Part shown: positions 30,193 through 31,359 of the stretch, piece by piece
Layout: every line of letters starts with the position of its first letter
Position numbering within the stretch: the stretch's first letter is position 1
DNA from: Phallusia fumigata
Taxonomy: Eukaryota; Chordata; Ascidiacea; Phlebobranchia; Ascidiidae
Length of the DNA: 31,359 bases
Assembly: GCA_008931825.1 (NCBI GenBank)
Contig: QXVZ01014049.1
Span: 1 to 31,359 of the forward strand
Direction: 5' to 3'
Notes under the pieces: generated by a model
The model's database searches: none
Told to the model about the DNA's origin: nothing
The model's input: only the letters and a program-made list of their open reading frames with translations
Program-made: the position numbers and the translations under genes

Positions 30193-30240
30193 TGACGTCA
30201 CCGAGGAGCTCGTCACGTGGCACGATAAACAAACACGTGA
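30193..30240. promoter_or_regulatory. CRE plus E-box cluster
   Basis: TGACGTCA (30193-30200), TCACGTGG (about 30212) and ACACGTGA (about 30234) within 50 bp of a CpG-rich edge. This is a likely promoter or enhancer core; no start exon was identified. A 115-codon ATG-less plus frame (30192-30539) overlaps it and has no other support. Confidence 0.45.
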
Positions 30241-30673
30241 TTTATGCTGTGTTGAGATGGAAAGCTCGAGCTGGTTCGTGTGAAGTTGTGTTTTGGCTTT
30301 TGACTGGGAGAACCGGCCTCGACTTATTGCGATGTTTACGGAGATTTGTAAATACCAAGGTTGTAAAATATTTCGAAATTGCCAACAAAGTTTTTTATGG
30401 GCACGGTTTTAATGTTATTTACAGTGTTGAGTCATTAAATCTGTTCCGGGACGAATATATTAATTGGTTTTTGGTTGCAAAATTTATTTGGCGTGTTTAT
30501 TTTCTCTACTCGATCATGGTTTTTCTGAGACCACTTTAAATACAAATTTATTGATGGGTCGTAAGTAAAGTGTTTTTTGGTACCAAATAGCTTCCGCGAA
30601 TAAGTTATCCAGTTTATTTTTGTCAGCTTATCTTTCTCACTAAAATTTGTCACAAATATTAACAAACTCAAAT

Positions 30674-30838
30674 TTAAGCTTCTGTTTGCTTTAACGTTTC
30701 AAGAAAAAGCGCATAGTTCATGTCGTACGACTTTTTGCATTCCACACACATATTGTTCATGTCAACGAAAGCTCACAACCTGAATAAGTTGTTTTCAATG
30801 CCTCTGATATTTTTCATCGTCAACAGAAAAAACTCCCA
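30674..30838 (-). pseudogene. Coding-like minus frame with internal TGA
   Basis: The frame reads WEFFLLTMKNIRGIENNLFR L, then TGA (30775-30773), then AFVDMNNMCVECKKSYDMNY and ALFLETLKQTEA to TAA. Both sides of the TGA look equally protein-like in one frame, so it may be a broken gene, a null allele or a sequencing error. Splicing around the TGA is not excluded. Confidence 0.33.
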
Positions 30839-30928
30839 TCATCGCTCAGACAAAACACGTGTACTTGCGTTTTATGGGATTCCCGCCTGTCCTGTGACGC
30901 AACGCTTTTATCCCGATTACGCAGATAA

Positions 30929-31123
30929 TTAGGAGTGCTGGGGAAAGATTTTGTTTGTCCGTGTATCAGGTTGAATTATGTCGTCACTGTGCATTAAAAT
31001 ATTAATGGGGAATATTTCCTTGGATGTTTTCACAACGCCTAATCTGCCCACAAACGATTTGCGTAAATTGATGCCCGAAAACTCTTGCGCGGGTTTTTCA
31101 GATTTTGTAGAAAGGAAACGGTA
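30929..31123 (-). CDS. Probable terminal exon of a minus-strand gene entering from the right
   Basis: Acceptor TTTTTTATCAG then YRFLSTKSEKPAQEFSGINL, RKSFVGRLGVVKTSKEIFPI, NILMHSDDIIQPDTRTNKIF, PQHS and TAA. The protein-like composition contrasts with the AT-rich surroundings. The family is not recognised. The coding-like segment at 30674-30838 lies downstream and could belong to the same gene if the exon ended at a donor before the stop, but none is obvious. Confidence 0.45.
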   Translation of the reverse strand, partial: YRFLSTKSEKPAQEFSGINLRKSFVGRLGVVKTSKEIFPINILMHSDDIIQPDTRTNKIFPQHS

Positions 31124-31359
31124 CTGATAAAAAACATTATTGGACGTTTTTTGCAAAAAAAAATTTGATTTTTCTCAACATTTAAAAAATATTTGTCAGT
31201 GTGTTGAACAGCACAAATTGTAATTGAATGCCGCAAAATCACCGTTTGTGGGAAACATGCAAAAAGATTAATCAAGATAGAAAAAATCATGTTTTCTTGA
31301 CAATGTATTTTTCCGATCGTTCGATATGTGACGACATAAAAAGAACATGATGACTAATT
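31124..31359. other. AT-rich right edge
   Basis: Probably intron of the gene ending at 30929. Nothing else seen. Confidence 0.35.

Noticed and set aside
30192..30539. 115-codon plus-strand frame
   Set aside because: No ATG anywhere in it, its right half is AT-rich and hydrophobic by composition, and it overlaps a regulatory cluster.
1..31359. CRISPR arrays, phage, plasmid or bacterial defence systems, and telomere-like repeats
   Set aside because: No direct-repeat/spacer pattern, prokaryotic gene spacing or telomeric arrays were seen. Gene structure is eukaryotic throughout.

Overview
This is animal nuclear DNA, most likely from an ascidian such as a Ciona relative. The genes are split into short exons with GT..AG introns, no operons or ribosome binding sites are seen, introns are AT-rich and exons and promoters are richer in GC. 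Four of the five single-N joins sit between two near-identical direct copies that differ by a few percent by eye, as expected if two alleles of a very heterozygous animal were placed end to end. The species call is inference. I see no bacterial or viral gene system.

Layout. A plus-strand gene enters from the left (exons 214-332, 772-900, 1165-1288, 1587-1721, last exon 8513-8587). It encodes a C2 domain and a short basic C-terminus. Its last intron (1722-8512) holds a hAT-type MITE with a perfect 8-bp target-site duplication, a diverged tandem repeat (2427-3309) and a doubled GC-rich block (4495-7159) with a palindromic CRE and an RFX X-box. Tail to tail with it, a minus-strand gene is assembled here from phase-compatible exons (13247 down to 8876, AATAAA at 8652-8647). 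One exon resembles an RIIa (PKA-type docking/dimerisation) domain and the preceding one carries a hydrophobic stretch. Further left-facing exons lie at 13947-14192 and 15719-16124. The 16124 exon is head to head with a plus-strand gene whose candidate exons start at 16234 and run at least to 18719. A second group of Ser/Pro/Arg-rich plus-strand exons (21131-25394) is phase-compatible and may belong to the same gene. Between them lies a two-exon minus-strand gene (20516-20014) with a hydrophobic segment and a palindromic CRE directly against its splice acceptor.

From 25711 to 28224 there is another doubled contig end whose coding content I could not settle. A possible plus-strand terminal exon (to 28757, AATAAA at 28870) follows. 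A CRE/E-box cluster lies at 30193-30240 and a minus-strand terminal exon at 30929-31123.

Limits. All exons were found by reading frames, splice motifs and phase by eye, without transcripts or database searches. The C2 exons are firm. The RIIa-like, 10041-10207, 18089-18145, 18531-18719 and 20014-20226 exons are probable, and many others are proposals. Several GC-rich stretches are open in more than one frame and are marked as ambiguous.
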